NCBI GenBank assembly: GCA_950022295.1
Contig: OX465601.1
Location: 70,317,501-70,381,500 of the forward strand
Origin: Bromus sterilis
Lineage: Eukaryota; Streptophyta; Magnoliopsida; Poales; Poaceae
Length of the DNA stretch: 64,000 nt
Direction of reading: 5' to 3'
Under the pieces are notes generated by a model. The model saw only the letters and a program-made list of their open reading frames with translations. It made no database searches and was not told the origin of the DNA. Shown here piece by piece: positions 44,006-56,712 of this stretch. Positions within the stretch are counted from its first letter, which is position 1. Each line of letters starts with the position of its first letter. Position numbers and translations under genes: made by a program.

Positions 44006-47000
44006 GTGCTAGGGCTTGTTTGACCCTTTGCATCATGAAAAATTCAAAAAGAAAATCAAAAATGGGGAAAAGAAAAGCCCTGAGAATTTAAATAAATGGC
44101 CAGATAAAAATCTTTTTCCAAAAATCATTTGAATATTTGGAAAATTCCTATAAATGATGCTGATCATTGCAAAAGTGGTTTGGGGATTTTCCCATGCCCA
44201 TGGAATATTCAAAAATTCAAAAGGTGCTTTGGAAATTAAATTTATTTCCAATTTGAATTTAAATTCAAATTGTTTGAATTTCAAAAGTCACCAAAACTTA
44301 TGAGTGGCTAACTATTTATGTTATAAGCCCACATAAAAGTTTTCATGATTTTATAAAATGCCTTGCTATTTTTTTATTATTTGGGGCAAAACAAATTACA
44401 GAAAGAAAAACAGAAGAAATAACAGAGGAAAAGAAAAAGGAAAAGCAAGCCCAACCGGCCAGGCCGCAGGTCCAACTCACTCCTCCCCCGGCCCAAGCCC
44501 ACGAACCCTTGTCGTCTTCCTCAACCAGCTCGGTGGCGAGCTGGGAGGAAGCCGGCGACGCCAGCGCGACGACGTGGCCCTTCTAGGCCTCTGCGAAGCC
44601 CCTACTCGCGCCGCGCAGCTCGTCCAGGAGCCCCACACCCTTTCCCCCTCCTCTGGATTCCTCCCTGCCTCTCTCCCCCGTGAATCCAGCGCCGCCCGAA
44701 GCCCAGCCGGAGCACACCGCCGTGCAGCGCCTGGCCAACGACCTCCTCTCGCCGAGCTGAAGTGTCCAGACGCGCCGCCGCCATCGTCTTCGTCGACTCC
44801 CGCAGTCAATTGAGCCCGAGGACGCCGACAACAACGACTGCTTCAAGTTCTTCGCCGCTGGCCGCCGTGGAGCTCGTCGACGAATTCGTCGTCTCCAGCC
44901 CTTCCCCAACCTCCCCGTCGGCTCCGTTCGCATCGCGGTGAGCTCGCACCATTTTCCCCTCAAGTTTTAGCGCCCCTTCCTTCTCCTAGCCCGTTATGCC
45001 ATGAACGCCGAGAGGAACCCCCGCCATGGACGACGGCGACGCTGCTCCCCTTCTCTTCTGTTTCGCCCGTGACGCGCACCGTGATCCCCAGCTCCACAGC
45101 TTCGCAACGCCCCACTCCCCGGTCAAAAGCGCGCTCCAGAACGCCATCCCGACAACGCCCGAGCCGCAGCCTCCGCCTCCTTCGACGCCGGCGACGCTCC
45201 AGTCCTCCCCGAGCTCGTCTGCTTGTCCAGGAGGATGCGCGGGAGCTCCACGGTTCGTCTAGTTGTCGCGGCGGCCGATTTGGTGCCCGGTTTCATCCTC
45301 CCGAGCTCGCCGGTCTCTCTGACCTCGCCGGCGACTCGCCGGAGTTGACCACGGCGACGTGGCAGTGATTAGGGTCCTAACCCTCTGGGTTAGTTGACCC
45401 AGGTCACTGACCAGTGGGTCCCTGGCCCCCTTAATACCTCTGTTAGATTAATCTATCAGGGATTTAACCCGGAGAGGCTGACCAGTGGGACCCCTTGTCA
45501 GTTTGACTCGGGTCAAACCCCCCCTGAACCCAGCATGACACCACAGTGACGCATTAATCCTTTTTTCCAGTTTTAAAATAATCCAGAAAAATCCAGAAAA
45601 TCATTTAAACTTTGGAAATTCATAACTAATTCATTTTAACTCCAAATTAAACAAATAATATATGAAAAATTATCATAAAAATACAAGGATTAAGAATATG
45701 CAATTTGTTTTTATGTTTGACCATTTTAAAATGGGGGAACAGAAGCAAATGTGTATATGACTTAATTTGAAATTGAATTTGGAGTTTGAATTTGTATTTC
45801 AAATGCAATATACTTCAATTAAGATGAATATGCTACAAACCAGTACCATTCACATCATGGACAACATAATCATGTGATTGTGCATTTCAATTCAATGTTG
45901 CCCCCTTTGTTGATGATTGTTTCCGGTACCAGCTTTTCCGAGACGGTGATCACCCCGAAGAAGAAGACCACCGTTAAGACCCGTGTATCGTCAGCAAGGC
46001 AAGCAAACCCCCATTGATCATGTCTATAAAATCCTACTTCCCTCTCAGTCTCGCTTATGCATGTTTAGAAGATCATCGAGACACGTTCTTTCGCATAGTT
46101 GAACCCATTCCGATGCATGACCTATCATTTTGCCACCGTTTTAAGCAAACCACAATCCTAGCAGATTTAGGAGTTGATTGATGAGCATGTGGCCCCTACA
46201 ACTGTTACTGCTTTTGCTGCTTAGTGGTACAATGAGGATGTTTTGGTTGTGAGTCGGGATGGAATGAACACAGTGGTGTTGATGAAAGTGAAACGTGTTG
46301 GTGAATCCACCCTAAGTAAAGGTGAACGATGAGAGGCTGTGTAGGAGTACACAGTGGGTTGTCTCGTTGAAAACTGCCCTAGGCCCTGAGTTCCTGTTTT
46401 GTGATCCAAGACAAAGAGTATGACCACATGTAGGGTTTTATGGGAGCCCCGTTTGGCCTCTTTACGTACCCGATCCAGTCCAGAAGTCACACTAGATTCG
46501 GGCTTTCCATTTGTTTTATGTATAGATATGTGGGTGGACCTGTGAGGCAGTGAAACCATCTGTCAAAGGTGGCGTCTCGGTCCCTTACATTATCTGAGTC
46601 CGTTTCGTGGAACCGGCCGGACTCTCGAGCGGTGACAAACTCAGGTAGTCGGCTCCTTGATTAGAGAAGGTGATGTGAGGGTAGTTCCTTGGTTTCATCC
46701 ACGTCCGACATCCGCTTGAAGGATGACAAGAACGAGACGATAAGTGATGACACGCGTGTGAAGATGTACACCCCTGCAGGGTAAATGAACTATTCGAATA
46801 GCCGTGTCCGCGGTTATGGACTACTTGGAAACCTCTACTTGATCATAGACAACTTGAATGGATACTTATAAAACTCGCAAGATAAGCGTGAGTGCTATGG
46901 CGTGCTTCTTCGTGGGGAAGTCGAGGAAGTAACCATAGTGGTGTATTGGTTGGAGATGTAGTGGACTCGTGTACGCTTCTTACCTCAAAGTCTGGTACTC

Positions 47001-47920
47001 GTAGTACAGGATTAACCAAGTCAAAGCTGGCACTTCTGCATGATGAAACCCCACCTCCTTTACCTTGATACTTGAGCATGAGTAGTGTAGTTCTGATGTA
47101 AGTCTAGCTGAGTACGACTTTGTACTCACGTTTGCCTATTCTATGTTTTAGATAAGAACCGGATCTCGATGGAGTCACCTTCGTGAAGCTCGACGTTGAC
47201 TAAGTTAGCATAGTCCCAGACAGCAGTCTGGTCCCTCGTGGAAGGGCATGTTTGTTTACAAGGCTTCTCTAAGCCATTTGTTAAACTTGTCTGTACTCAG
47301 ACCTAATTTGCTTCCGTTGTATGATGTAAAGTTGATCACAGACATGTGATCTTTGTATGCTCTATGTGTATATCAATAAAGAGTACTTTGTAGAGTTATG
47401 TGATGATACCTGCTGTTCATACTAGGCATGTGTGCTGCGTGTATGTTTATAACATGCATGTCTTAGTATGGGTTTTCGAGACCTTAGTTGCGATCTGGCT
47501 GGCGGTCTTTTATACACCAAGTGGCCCTTAGATGTGCGCAGCTTGGGGCATCGCGATGCGATTGGTCGTGACGCTGTCACGTGCACACTTTGTTGTATGA
47601 TCGAGCCCGCCCTAGACCCCGACTAAGTGATCGGGCTGGAGTAAGTATATGTAAGAGTTAGGATTCAATCGATAACATGGTTGAGGCGACTTGTCTATGA
47701 GTATGGGATTCACCAACCATAAGCATTTAGACTTGTGAGCGGACGATGAGGACCCATCTCAGTTGATCATCCGGCCTGAATGGGATGCCCCTCACGTTCG
47801 ATGCTTACCGAGAACGTTCTGTGCCTGGCCTTGTCTGCTTAGACAAGTGGGTACGGTTCTCGGCTCTCCATGTGATTGCATCGTGACTGGAATTACATAC
47901 GCTAACCCCGGGTCCCGACA
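43983..47920 (+). repeat. 3' LTR of the Tekay element
   Basis: This 3938-bp LTR is collinear with the 5' LTR. By eye I find about 30 substitutions and no length difference. AATAAA lies at 47375-47380. It is followed by TCACC. Confidence 0.97.
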
Positions 47921-47989
47921 TCACCACAGAAATTATGCTTGTTATCATTTACCTACTCGAGGACGAGCATGAATTAAGCTTGGGGATGT
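47921..47989 (+). mobile_element. End of Athila element A internal region with polypurine tract
   Basis: The piece begins with the duplicated TCACC and continues the sequence interrupted at 35115. It ends in GAATTAAGCTTGGGGATGT, the Athila polypurine tract, directly against the LTR at 47990. Confidence 0.88.
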
Positions 47990-49644
47990 TGATACGTCCC
48001 AAACGTATGTATAATTTCTGCTTGCTCCATGCATGTTTTGTGTGACTTTGCCATGTTTTTCTTGAACTTTCATACACTTTTGAACATATTTGGACTAATC
48101 TATTAACCAAGTGCACCCAGCTGCCTGTTGCTGTTTTCTGCTGTTTTTATATTTCAGGTTTTCCGGCCATTAAAAGTGCTCCAAAAAATCCAGGAAAATC
48201 AGATAGAAAATCAGCGTCGCGGAAGCTTTCGGAAACACCAAAGCAGCGAAGGGGGGCCACCACCAGGGAGCCAGGAGGGTCCCTGGCGCGGCCCCACCCT
48301 AGGCCGCGCCAGGAGGCCTCCTGGCTGCCTGGTGGGTCCCCTCGACGCCCCCTTTGCCTATATTTACCCCCCGTGACGGAAACCCTTAAGACGAACTCCT
48401 TTTTCGCGATCTCGCCTCTGTTCCGCCGCCGCCGCCGTTTCAAGATCGGGGCTGCCTGGAGAAGCTGCTCCGGCACCCTGCCGGGAGAAGCTACCCCCTC
48501 CGGGAGACCATCCATAGCCATGGACGCCTCCCTTATGTACCGTGAGTAGTTCCCCTTGGACCATGGGTCCGTGACCAGTAGCTATGTGATCTATCTCTCC
48601 CTCTTTTGTGCTTCCACTTTTGAGTCCTCGTGAGCTACCTCACATGATCGAGGCATTTATGTAATTTCTGCTGTTGCTATGCTGAGTTTGTTGGGATCTG
48701 ATGGATTATGAGACTATGTTCAGATTGTGATGAGTAATATATTTGGTTTTTCTCTTTTATATTTTGTTCTTGAGTAAATTCTTGCATGTTCTCCGTTGTG
48801 ATATTTTCTTTGGCCAAGTATTTTATTTGCAGCTCCAAGAGAGAGCGTTATGCTTGATTGTGGGTTCAGCCCCTCGATGTCTAGCTTGAGTGACAGAAAC
48901 ATGAGACTAGGGGATGTGCTGTTGCCACCAGGGATAAAACAACGGTGCTTGTACTTGCGGGTGCAAGGATTGTTTACTTTACGCAAAGTTCTTTTAACGC
49001 AGTTGTCTGTTGCTTTGATTTTACACTTTGGGTGGGATTCACAACTTAATACCAGCGAGATGTTCTGGATAGATATCTCAAGGTGGATGATTCGTAGTAG
49101 ATGCAGATGGATTTCGGTCTACTTACCTTGGCGTACTGCCCATTGCTTTTGAGCCCTTCCTTTCTTTGCAGCATAGTTAGCATTGCGGTGCCTTCATAAT
49201 CCTGTCAATTGCCCAACTGTGATTTGTTTACCTCGCTAGCATTTTTATCGTCTTTTTGGAGGGAGACATCACTAGTGAAAATCACGGGACCCCGGTCCAT
49301 CTTCACATTATTGTTCACACTACCAATTTACTTTCAGTATTTACTTTTCCGTTGCTATCACTATCATTATTATCTCTTGCGTTAATCCTTTGTAAACAGC
49401 AAGGCCGGAGGAATTGACAACTCCTCTGAACTCGTTGGGAGCAAAGTTATTTGTATCTGTGTGCAGGTCCAGGTGAAGTTAGCAACCTAGGTTGTGAACG
49501 GCGCCATTTTTCACTTTACCACCTACTTGTATCTCTTGAGTCCTACTGGAGACAATCTAAACCTTAGTTTCTTCGCTAAGGGAAACTTGTCGTTGTGCTA
49601 CATCAAACCTTCCACTTGGGATAACCAACGAGGGGCGAGAAGCC
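47990..49644 (+). repeat. Athila LTR between elements A and C
   Basis: It begins TGATACGTCCC after a proper polypurine tract, so it acts as the 3' LTR of A. But its 3' third differs from A's 5' LTR: it has a 'gttgtgaacggcgcca' region like the D LTR and lacks the 'caccgtgacacc' region of A. It is followed, without primer-binding site, by gag sequence of C. The last 15 or so bases of the LTR, the primer-binding site and the gag start appear deleted; the join is near 49644. Confidence 0.82.
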
Positions 49645-51075
49645 ATCAATGAGATGATGCTGAACTACTCTCAGTGGCACACCGAAAGATCTCTAACTGG
49701 TAAGAAGGTAAATTCTGTCGAGGAGATCTCCTCTCTAAATGAAAAGGTTGACCTTATCATGTCTCTACTTACCAAGCAAGATCCTATTGATCCTCAGGAT
49801 GTTCCTTTAAATTCATTGGTTGCTCAAGAACAAATAGATGTGAACTTTATCTCTAGAAACAACTTCAACAATAATGCTTATAGGAGTAATTTTGGTAGCA
49901 ACAATCCTAGGCCTTTCCCATCCAACAACTATGGGAACAACAACACTTATCCTAGCACCAAAACCTCCACCTCTGAACTAGAGAGTATGCTTAAAGACTT
50001 TATCACTACCCAAAACGCCTTCAACAAGTATGCGGAAGAAAAACTAGCTAAATTAGATAATCTTTGTTTGAAGGTAGACAACTTATCCCTTGATGTTGAG
50101 ATGTCAAAAATTAGAACCTCTCCCCTTGAGGAGAGTAAGGTCACTCCTATTAATGCTATCCAGTTACAAATCAATGAAAACATTAGGATGATGGCTAAAC
50201 TTAAAGAAAGATGGGCTAGAGAAAAGGAGGAAGAAGAGAGAGTTAAGAGCCTTCCTACCTACCACACAGTAGCCACTATCCAAGTAGTTGAGGATGTCCA
50301 AGCTGTTAGCACCCATCACACACCTAGTCCCGCTGGACCTATCAATGGTGATGCTACCACCTCAACTATAGATGAAGAAACCTCTATGGACATAGAGGCT
50401 TTCAAACAAGTGAGCTTAAATGATATCACTACCTCCTTGATAGATAGTAGTGACCTAGACTTTGACAACTGCACTTTACCTGAAGTTATTGGTTTCCTAC
50501 ACAAGATGCCTAGAGACCCCCACACTAGCACACTTAATCTTGCCTTCACAGAGCATATCACCAATGCTCTAATCAAAGTTAGGGAGGAGAAGCTTAGATT
50601 AGAAGCCTCCATACCTAGGAAGCTAGAAGATGATTGGGATCCTATGATAAAAAACAAATTAAATAACTTCTCTTGTTATGCTCTTTGTGATGTTGGAGCA
50701 AGTACCTCAGTTATGCCCAAAAGAATGTATGATATGCTTGAATTGAAACCTTTTGATCCTTGTTCTTTTGGTGTTCTTCTTGTTGATTCTTTCGTAAAGA
50801 AACCTTAGGGGAAGATCGACGATGTTCTTATCATTGTCAATGCCAATTATGTTCCCGTTGATTTCACTATTATGGACATTGGGTGTGAGCCCTCTTGTCC
50901 AATTATTTTGGGACGACCTTTTCTTCGCACAGTTGGTGCTGTTATTGACATGAAAGAGGGGAATATCAAATTCCAATTCCATCTCAAGAAAGGGATGGAA
51001 CATTTCCCTAGGAAAAATATTAAGTTACCTTTTGAGTCCGTCACACGGGCTAGTTATTCTCTTGAAAATACTTGA
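49645..51075 (+). pseudogene. gag-protease remnant of Athila element C
   Basis: An ATG at 49654 happens to open a frame of 384 codons. The first residues (NYSQWHTER) are the middle of an Athila gag, so the start is a deletion product. An Asn-rich linker (about residues 70-105) is followed by the coiled-coil-like part, and the protease starts near residue 350 with CDVGASTSVMP. A TAG at 50806-50808 replaces a Leu codon of A. The frame then resumes through CPIILGRPFLR to a stop at 51073-51075. Like A and D it lacks RT and integrase. C keeps the linker that A has lost, so the two deletions are independent. Confidence 0.82.
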
Positions 51076-53077
51076 TCTTCTGCTTTAAGCCTAGCTAATG
51101 GCTCTAAAGAAGCGCTTTCGGGAGGCAGCCCACAACGAATTTAGGTTTTTCTTTTTGCTTTTCTTCTGTTCTTAGTGGTCTTGATGATTGTTACTACTGT
51201 AGCAACATCATTGTATCTTTACTTTTTAAGCTTTGTGCCTTTTATAGCCTCATACGACAAGGGAAGTAAAAGTTATGACATGCTGTCCAGAAAACAGATT
51301 CTGTCCTCGTGACTAGAAAAATCATGGAACAATCCCAGTTCATCTTTTTGAGCTCAAAATTTTACACAGCGTGCTCTATGCAATTACGAAACTTGTGTAT
51401 GTTCTGAGTTTTTTTGATTTGAGTTGCAGAAGTACCCCTAAAAAAATCGTTTCTATTAGATGTTCTGTTTTTCACAGATTCTGCCACGTTTTGCCTTTTC
51501 TTCGTTTTGCAAACCTTAAGCTTGCTTTTTCTTTGCAAAAACTTTTTGGAAATCTTGAGAAACAGTATCTCTTCAAGATTATCTTTATTTCCAGTAGAGA
51601 AAAAATTATTTTAATAGGGCTCTAACCTCTCTAATTAGTCTACAATGAGTTATGTATGAAGGGAGTTTTCAAGTGCGCGATGAAAGATGATGAAAGAAGA
51701 TCTTGGAGTGTCAAAATCTCAAGCTTGGGGATGCCCCCATGCATCCCCAAGAAATATTCAAAGAGACTCAAGCGTCTAAGCTTGGGGATGCCCCCGTGCA
51801 TCCCCTTCTCCATCAACAATTATCAGTTCGTCCCTCGCTGCACTATATTTTTATCACTTCATGCATTATGTGCTATGCTTGGAGCGTCTCGCTCTTTACT
51901 TTTCTTAGGTTTGTTTTTGCTTTGTTTGCTGTAGTAACAAGTTAGATCCCAGCTTACTCTTTTGTGTGGGAGATTACACGCTCCGCTTGAACTAGAACTC
52001 TTCATAGGATTTGCATGCTTATTCTTTTAGCTGTGAGTTGTTCTTTTTCTTTTCTTAGCTGCTGCTCTGTTTAGTTGTAGTGCTTTAGTTTTTCTAGAGC
52101 TTTTCTTTTGTTTTAGGTTGAACTTTCTATAGGTTGCATGTTTTATCTTGTTAGAGAGTTTGCCTGTCGCACTGAGTTTTGTGTCTTGACTAGAACTAGG
52201 TAGTTGAAGTTTCTTTTCTCTTTGTAGTAGTAACTTGCAATAGTTTTGAGGTATTGAATAGAGTAATGTTTGAACTTTTGGTGTCAAGAGCTCGAGCCTA
52301 TTAGTGATAGATGTCGTATTTTGGGCAATCCATGTGTTTTTCGAAAACCAAAAACCCCTGTTGAGAACTCTAGCTACTAGATGGATCACTAACCTCTGGA
52401 GGGTTCGAATATTAGAGTACACTCACGTACCATGAGTCGAGGATGCGCAAGGATAACCAAACCCCCATACACTCCTCCTCGGGGTACTTGTCTCTTTGTG
52501 AACCTCCTGATTAGATTAAGAGTTACCGATAATAAGTGCATGAGTTCTTCGGACTAATGTGAGTATTCGAAAGTTGACACTTCCACCCACCTATACTTTT
52601 TCTAGCCTCTTCGGTACCGTGCATTGCCCTTTCTCACCTCAAGAGTTGGCGCATACTTTGCCGGTGCATCCAAACCCTTGGCACGATACGCTCTGTCATC
52701 ATAATCCTCCTTATATCTTTCCTCAAAACAGCCAGCATACCTACCTACAAGGCATTTCCATAGCCTTTCCGAGATACATTGCCATGCAACATCCACCTTC
52801 TCATGACTTGATCCTCATGTCATACCTTTGCATCATGATAGTTATATCTTCTTTATGTGAGTACTTTTGTAAAGTGCGAAAGATCTCCTATATTCTTGTA
52901 AAAAATAGAGTGTTTCCCATAAAGTGAGGAAAAGATCCCAAAGACGACAAATTTAAAATATCCCAAAGAGGACAAATGAGAGTTAAATAGAAAGAGCCAT
53001 TGAGGCCACCAAAAAAAATACAAAAAATAGAAAAAAGAGAAAAAGAAAAATAAAAAGAGAGAAGGGGGCACACTACT
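51076..53077 (+). mobile_element. 3' non-coding region of Athila element C, truncated
   Basis: Collinear with 32137-34380 of element A, including two AAGCTTGGGGATGCCCC motifs near 51722 and 51780. A gap relative to A occurs near 52830. It breaks off at ACTACTATT, where A continues with CTTTTTGAGAG but here X sequence begins. The two partners share ATT at the join. No gene is seen. Confidence 0.82.
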
Positions 53078-53464
53078 ATTGCTGAGGAGCTTGTAGTTGC
53101 TATCGATCCTTTGGAGCACACTCCCTATCTTGATGACGATGGTTCTCCGATCTCATAAGAATAGCTCCGTGAGCTTCTCTATACCACCAGTGAGGAAGGT
53201 ACCAACTCCCAACCTGCCCGTCGGTGGACTACAGCCTCCACTTCTTCAGAGTATGCTCAAACTTCTAAAGAGGGTAAAGATTCGTCCGATGAGCAATCGG
53301 AGAGCGCAGCTCAAGAGCCCCCGATCACCCAGCCCGAAGCCACTGCCACTTCAGCTCCAGGAGGCCCCACTGGTACGACCCCCACTGCTTCAGCTACCCC
53401 CGCACCGGAGGCAACTGCACCTTCTACCAGTGCTCCGACTGCTCCAGATGCGCTGACTACCTGA
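53078..53464 (+). pseudogene. X2 copy: end of the antisense ORF of the second Tat family
   Basis: In frame from the join at 53078 this reads EELVVAID, then LDDDGSPIS, then TAA (about 53156) and TAG, after which the same frame stays open for about 100 codons to a TGA at 53462-53464. The tail is rich in Ser, Thr, Ala, Pro and Glu and includes a repetitive APEATAPSTSAPTAP type end. It corresponds to 23043-23307 in X1 and extends it. The upstream part of the ORF is missing because of the join with element C. Function is unknown. Confidence 0.55.
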
Positions 53465-54192
53465 GTCTGGCGTGCTTTATTTACCTGCTTTTACCTTCAA
53501 AACAGTTCGATCAAACTCAAGTGCGCCCGCTGAGGGCCGCTTTCATGTAATAATCAACATTCGGCCAATCGACCACGTTTTGCTTGTGAACTTGGTTCTT
53601 GTTAGTTATCAATGCACTTATGCCTTTGCGTTTTCAAACCGATTGCCTTTTTCTTTGCCTCTTTTCTTCCTTAGTCGATATTCCTGCCCACCATACGTCC
53701 GACCTGCGTTTGCGGTTGAATCAGAGAATAGACCTCGAAGGAGATTTGACAAGTACTTCTAGGTTTTCAGCTCTTGCGTAAAGGTAAGGGATTGCGGATG
53801 GGCCGATTGCAACCTACTGACTGTTGGCCAGCCGGTCTGGTCACAATCGGTTGTGTCTGCTGTCGGCTAGTCCCGAGCTAAATATACTCTAGAATACGAA
53901 TTGTCCGATTGATGGTTCTGCTCGGCCACGTTCACCTGACATTACAACCAACTTGCGGTCTGCATTCGGTTCAAACTGACACACACACAACCCCATCACT
54001 CATCTTGTTCTTTTCTCAAGTATACCCGTTTCGGGGCAACTGACCAGTCCCCGGGTCCGCTTTTGCCGACCTTGGGACTGGGAATAAATGCACAAATTTT
54101 ATCTTTTAATTCCCACCAAATGCAGTCTCCTGGACGCACGGCGATTCTCATTGAGAACATTGCAAAGGAAAAATACAATGATACAGCTCAAC
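53465..54192 (-). other. X2 copy: non-coding 3' region
   Basis: This lies between the antisense ORF end and the integrase end of the second Tat family. I see no gene. The half from 53881 is collinear with 28798-29110; the half before it (53465-53880) is missing from X1, where a deletion joined Tekay and BARE fragments. Confidence 0.65.
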
Positions 54193-54371
54193 TTAAAACT
54201 GGCACAATTGCTCGGTGTTCCAGGGACGCTCCGTTTCTTGTCCTGAAGTGTCCACATATCGGGTCGGCTTTCTGCAGTCGATGAGGTAGTATGCATTGTT
54301 CTTGAGCGCCCGACTGACGATGAATGGACCTTCCCAAGGAGAGGATAACTTGTGCTGGCCTCACAAAACGC
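54193..54371 (-). pseudogene. X2 copy: integrase C-terminal end
   Basis: On the minus strand this shows SSPWEGPFIVSRAL and RPWNTEQL ahead of a TAA near 54193. It is the continuation of the integrase core at 55950-56712, separated from it by the solo Athila LTR. Confidence 0.8.
54367..54371. repeat. Target-site duplication AACGC, left of solo Athila LTR
   Basis: Matches 55945-55949. Confidence 0.95.
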
Positions 54372-55944
54372 TGATACGTCCCAAACGTATCTATAATTTC
54401 TGCTTGCTCCATGCATGTTTTGTGTGACTTTTCCATGTTTTGCTTGAACTTTCATACAGTTTTGAGCATATTTGGACTAATCTATTAACCCAGTGCACCC
54501 AACTGCCAGTTGCTGTTTTCTGCTGTTTTTGTATTTCAGGTTTTCCGGCCATTAAAAGTGCTCCAAAAAATCCGGAAAAATCAGATAAAAAATCAGCGAC
54601 CCGGAAGCTTCCGGAATAACCAAAGCAGCGGAGGGGGGCCACCACAGGGACTCCAGAAGGGTCCTTGGCGCGGTCACACCCTAAGCCGCGCCAGGGGGCC
54701 TTCTGGCTGCCCTGTGGGTCCCCTCGACACCCCCTCCGCCTATATTTAGCCCTCGGGGTGGAAACCCCTAATATCGATCTCTTTTCCGCGATCTCTCCTC
54801 CGTACCGCCGCCGTCGCTTCAAGATCGGGGCTGCCTGGAGAAGCTACTCCGGCACCCTGCCGGGAGAAGCTACCCCCTCCGGGAGACCATCCATAGCCAT
54901 GGACACCTCCCGTATATACCGTGAGTAGTTCCCCTTGGACCATGGGTCCGTGACCAGTAGCTATGTGATGTTCCTCTCCCCTCTTTGTGCCACAACTTTC
55001 AAGACCTCGTGAGCTGCCTCACATGATCGAGGCACCTTTGTAATTTTCTGCCGTTGCTATGATGAGTTTGTTGGGATCTGATGGATTATGAGACTATATT
55101 TTGTTCTTGAGTAAATTCTTGCATGTTCTCCGTTGCCGTATTTTACTTTGGCCAAGTGATTTGTTGTAACTCCAAGAGGGAGCGTTATGCTTGATTGTGG
55201 GTTCAGCCCCTTGATGTCTAGCTTGAGTGATAGAAACATGAGACTAGGGGATGTGCTGTTGCCACCAGGGATAAAACAACGGTGCTTGTATCCGCGGATG
55301 CAAGGATTGTTTACTTTACGCAAAGTTCTTTTAATGCAGTTGTCTGTTGCTTTGGATTTACACTTTGGGTGGGATTCGCAACTTAATACCAGCGAGATGT
55401 TCTGGATAGATATCTCAAGGTGGATGATTCGTAGTAGATGCAGATGGATTTCGGTCTAGTTACCTTGGTGTACTGCCCATTGCTTTTGAGCCCTTCCTTT
55501 CTTTGCAGCATAGTTAGCATTGCGGTGCCTTCATAATCCTGTCAATTGCCCAACTGTTATTTGTTTACCTCGCTAGCACTTTTATCGTCTTTTGGGAGAG
55601 AGACATCACTAGTGAAAATCACGGGACCCCGGTCCATCTTCATATCATTGTTTACATCCTTAGTTTACTTTTCAGTTGCTATCACTAACATTATTATCTC
55701 TTGTGTTAATCCTTTGTAAACAACAAGGCCGGAGGAATTGACAACTCCTCTGTACTCGTTGCGAGCAAAGGTATCTGTATCTATGTGCAGGTCCATGTCA
55801 AGCACCGTGACACCTTCTTGTATATCTTGGAGTCCTAATGGTTTGATAACCTTGGTATCTTCACCAAGGGAAATTTGCTGCTACTCTACATCTCACCTTC
55901 CACTTGGGGTAACCAACGAGGAGTGAGAGATCCTCACCGTATCA
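54372..55944 (+). mobile_element. Solo LTR, Athila type
   Basis: This 1573-bp LTR begins TGATACGTCCC and ends CCGTATCA, with AACGC on both sides and no internal region. It is collinear with the LTR at 29290 except for one 40-bp gap near 55098; differences in the first 400 bp are about 5% by eye. It interrupts the minus-strand integrase of X. Confidence 0.94.
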
Positions 55945-55949
55945 AACGC
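55945..55949. repeat. Target-site duplication AACGC, right of solo Athila LTR
   Basis: Matches 54367-54371 and 29285-29289. Confidence 0.95.
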
Positions 55950-56712
55950 TAGAGGAGCGGATAACTCTGGATTCCACGGAGGACCAAATCACCCTCACGA
56001 AACACTATAGGAGGGATCTTCTTGTTGTGGTACTAGCGCAACTTCTGCTGGTATACTGCCGACCTGGACAAGGCTAGGAGACATGCTTCTTCTCTTAGAT
56101 CGACGTCGTCCTCTCGATCTTCCTTGGATTCTTCCTCCGTGTACATTGCGTGACGAGTTGAGTCGAACTCAATATTAGAGGGAATGATTGCCTCCACGCC
56201 ATATACGAGGAAGAAGGGAGTGAATCCAGTTGAGCGGTTCGGTGTGGTGCGCAAACTCTAGAGCACGGCTGACAACTCGTCAATCCATGCTCCGGGTGCT
56301 CTCTCCAGTGGCTCGACCAATCTTGGCTTGATCCCAGATAAAATGAGGCCATTTGCTCGCTCTGCTTGACCGTTTGATTGTGGGTGAGCTACGGATGCTA
56401 CGTCCATCCAAATGCCATACTCGGACGCATACCGAGCTAATGCCCCTTTTGCAAAGTTTGTTCCATTGTCTGTGATGATGCTATGTGGCATTGCATATCT
56501 GGTTGTGATATCTGCTATGAATTTGACCGCAGTCGGCCCATCTAGCTTCTTGATCGGCCTTGCCTCGATCCACTTGGCGAACTTGTCCACTGCCACCAAA
56601 AAATGTGTCATACCACCTCAGGTTGTTTTGAATGGTCCGACCATATCCAGTCCCCAAACTGCGAATGGCCACGTGATCGGAATGGTCTTGAGTGCTGAGG
56701 ATGGTAAGTGGC
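55950..56712 (-). pseudogene. X: Tat-lineage integrase core (decayed)
   Basis: On the minus strand, from 56712 downwards, this shows TWPFAVWGLDMVGP-type sequence, then KFAKWIEARPI, ITDNGTNF and QSNGQAERAN, the D,D,E core of a Gypsy integrase, followed by RTTPNRSTGFTPFFLVYG. Stops include a TGA before FLVAVDK (near 56620), a TAG in place of a Trp codon near 56256, and more near 56030 and 55950. The zinc finger and RT would lie to the right, but E2 is inserted at 56713. The family differs from E1/E2 (about half of residues shared in the core), so this is a second Tat family. Confidence 0.88.
56708..56712. repeat. Probable target-site duplication GTGGC, left of E2
   Basis: These are the five bases before the E2 5' LTR. 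The right-hand partner would lie outside the window, so this is assumed by analogy with E1. Confidence 0.6.

Larger units (their letters stand above)
35116..47920 (+). mobile_element. Nearly intact Del/Tekay-lineage chromovirus (Gypsy)
   Basis: The element is 12,805 bp with two 3938-bp LTRs, a tRNA-Met primer-binding site, a polyprotein with all expected domains, a polypurine tract and a perfect TCACC duplication. The LTRs are the same length and differ at about 30 positions by eye (about 0.8%), so it is the youngest datable insertion here. With a rate of 1.3e-8 per site per year, that is roughly 0.3 million years. Only one stop codon interrupts the polyprotein. It is inserted in the 3' non-coding region of Athila element A. 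Confidence 0.97.

Noticed and set aside
54372..55944. 3' LTR of Athila element A
   Set aside because: It could pair with 29290 because AACGC flanks both, but it has its own AACGC directly on both sides and is preceded by X rather than by a polypurine tract, so solo LTR plus duplication fits better.
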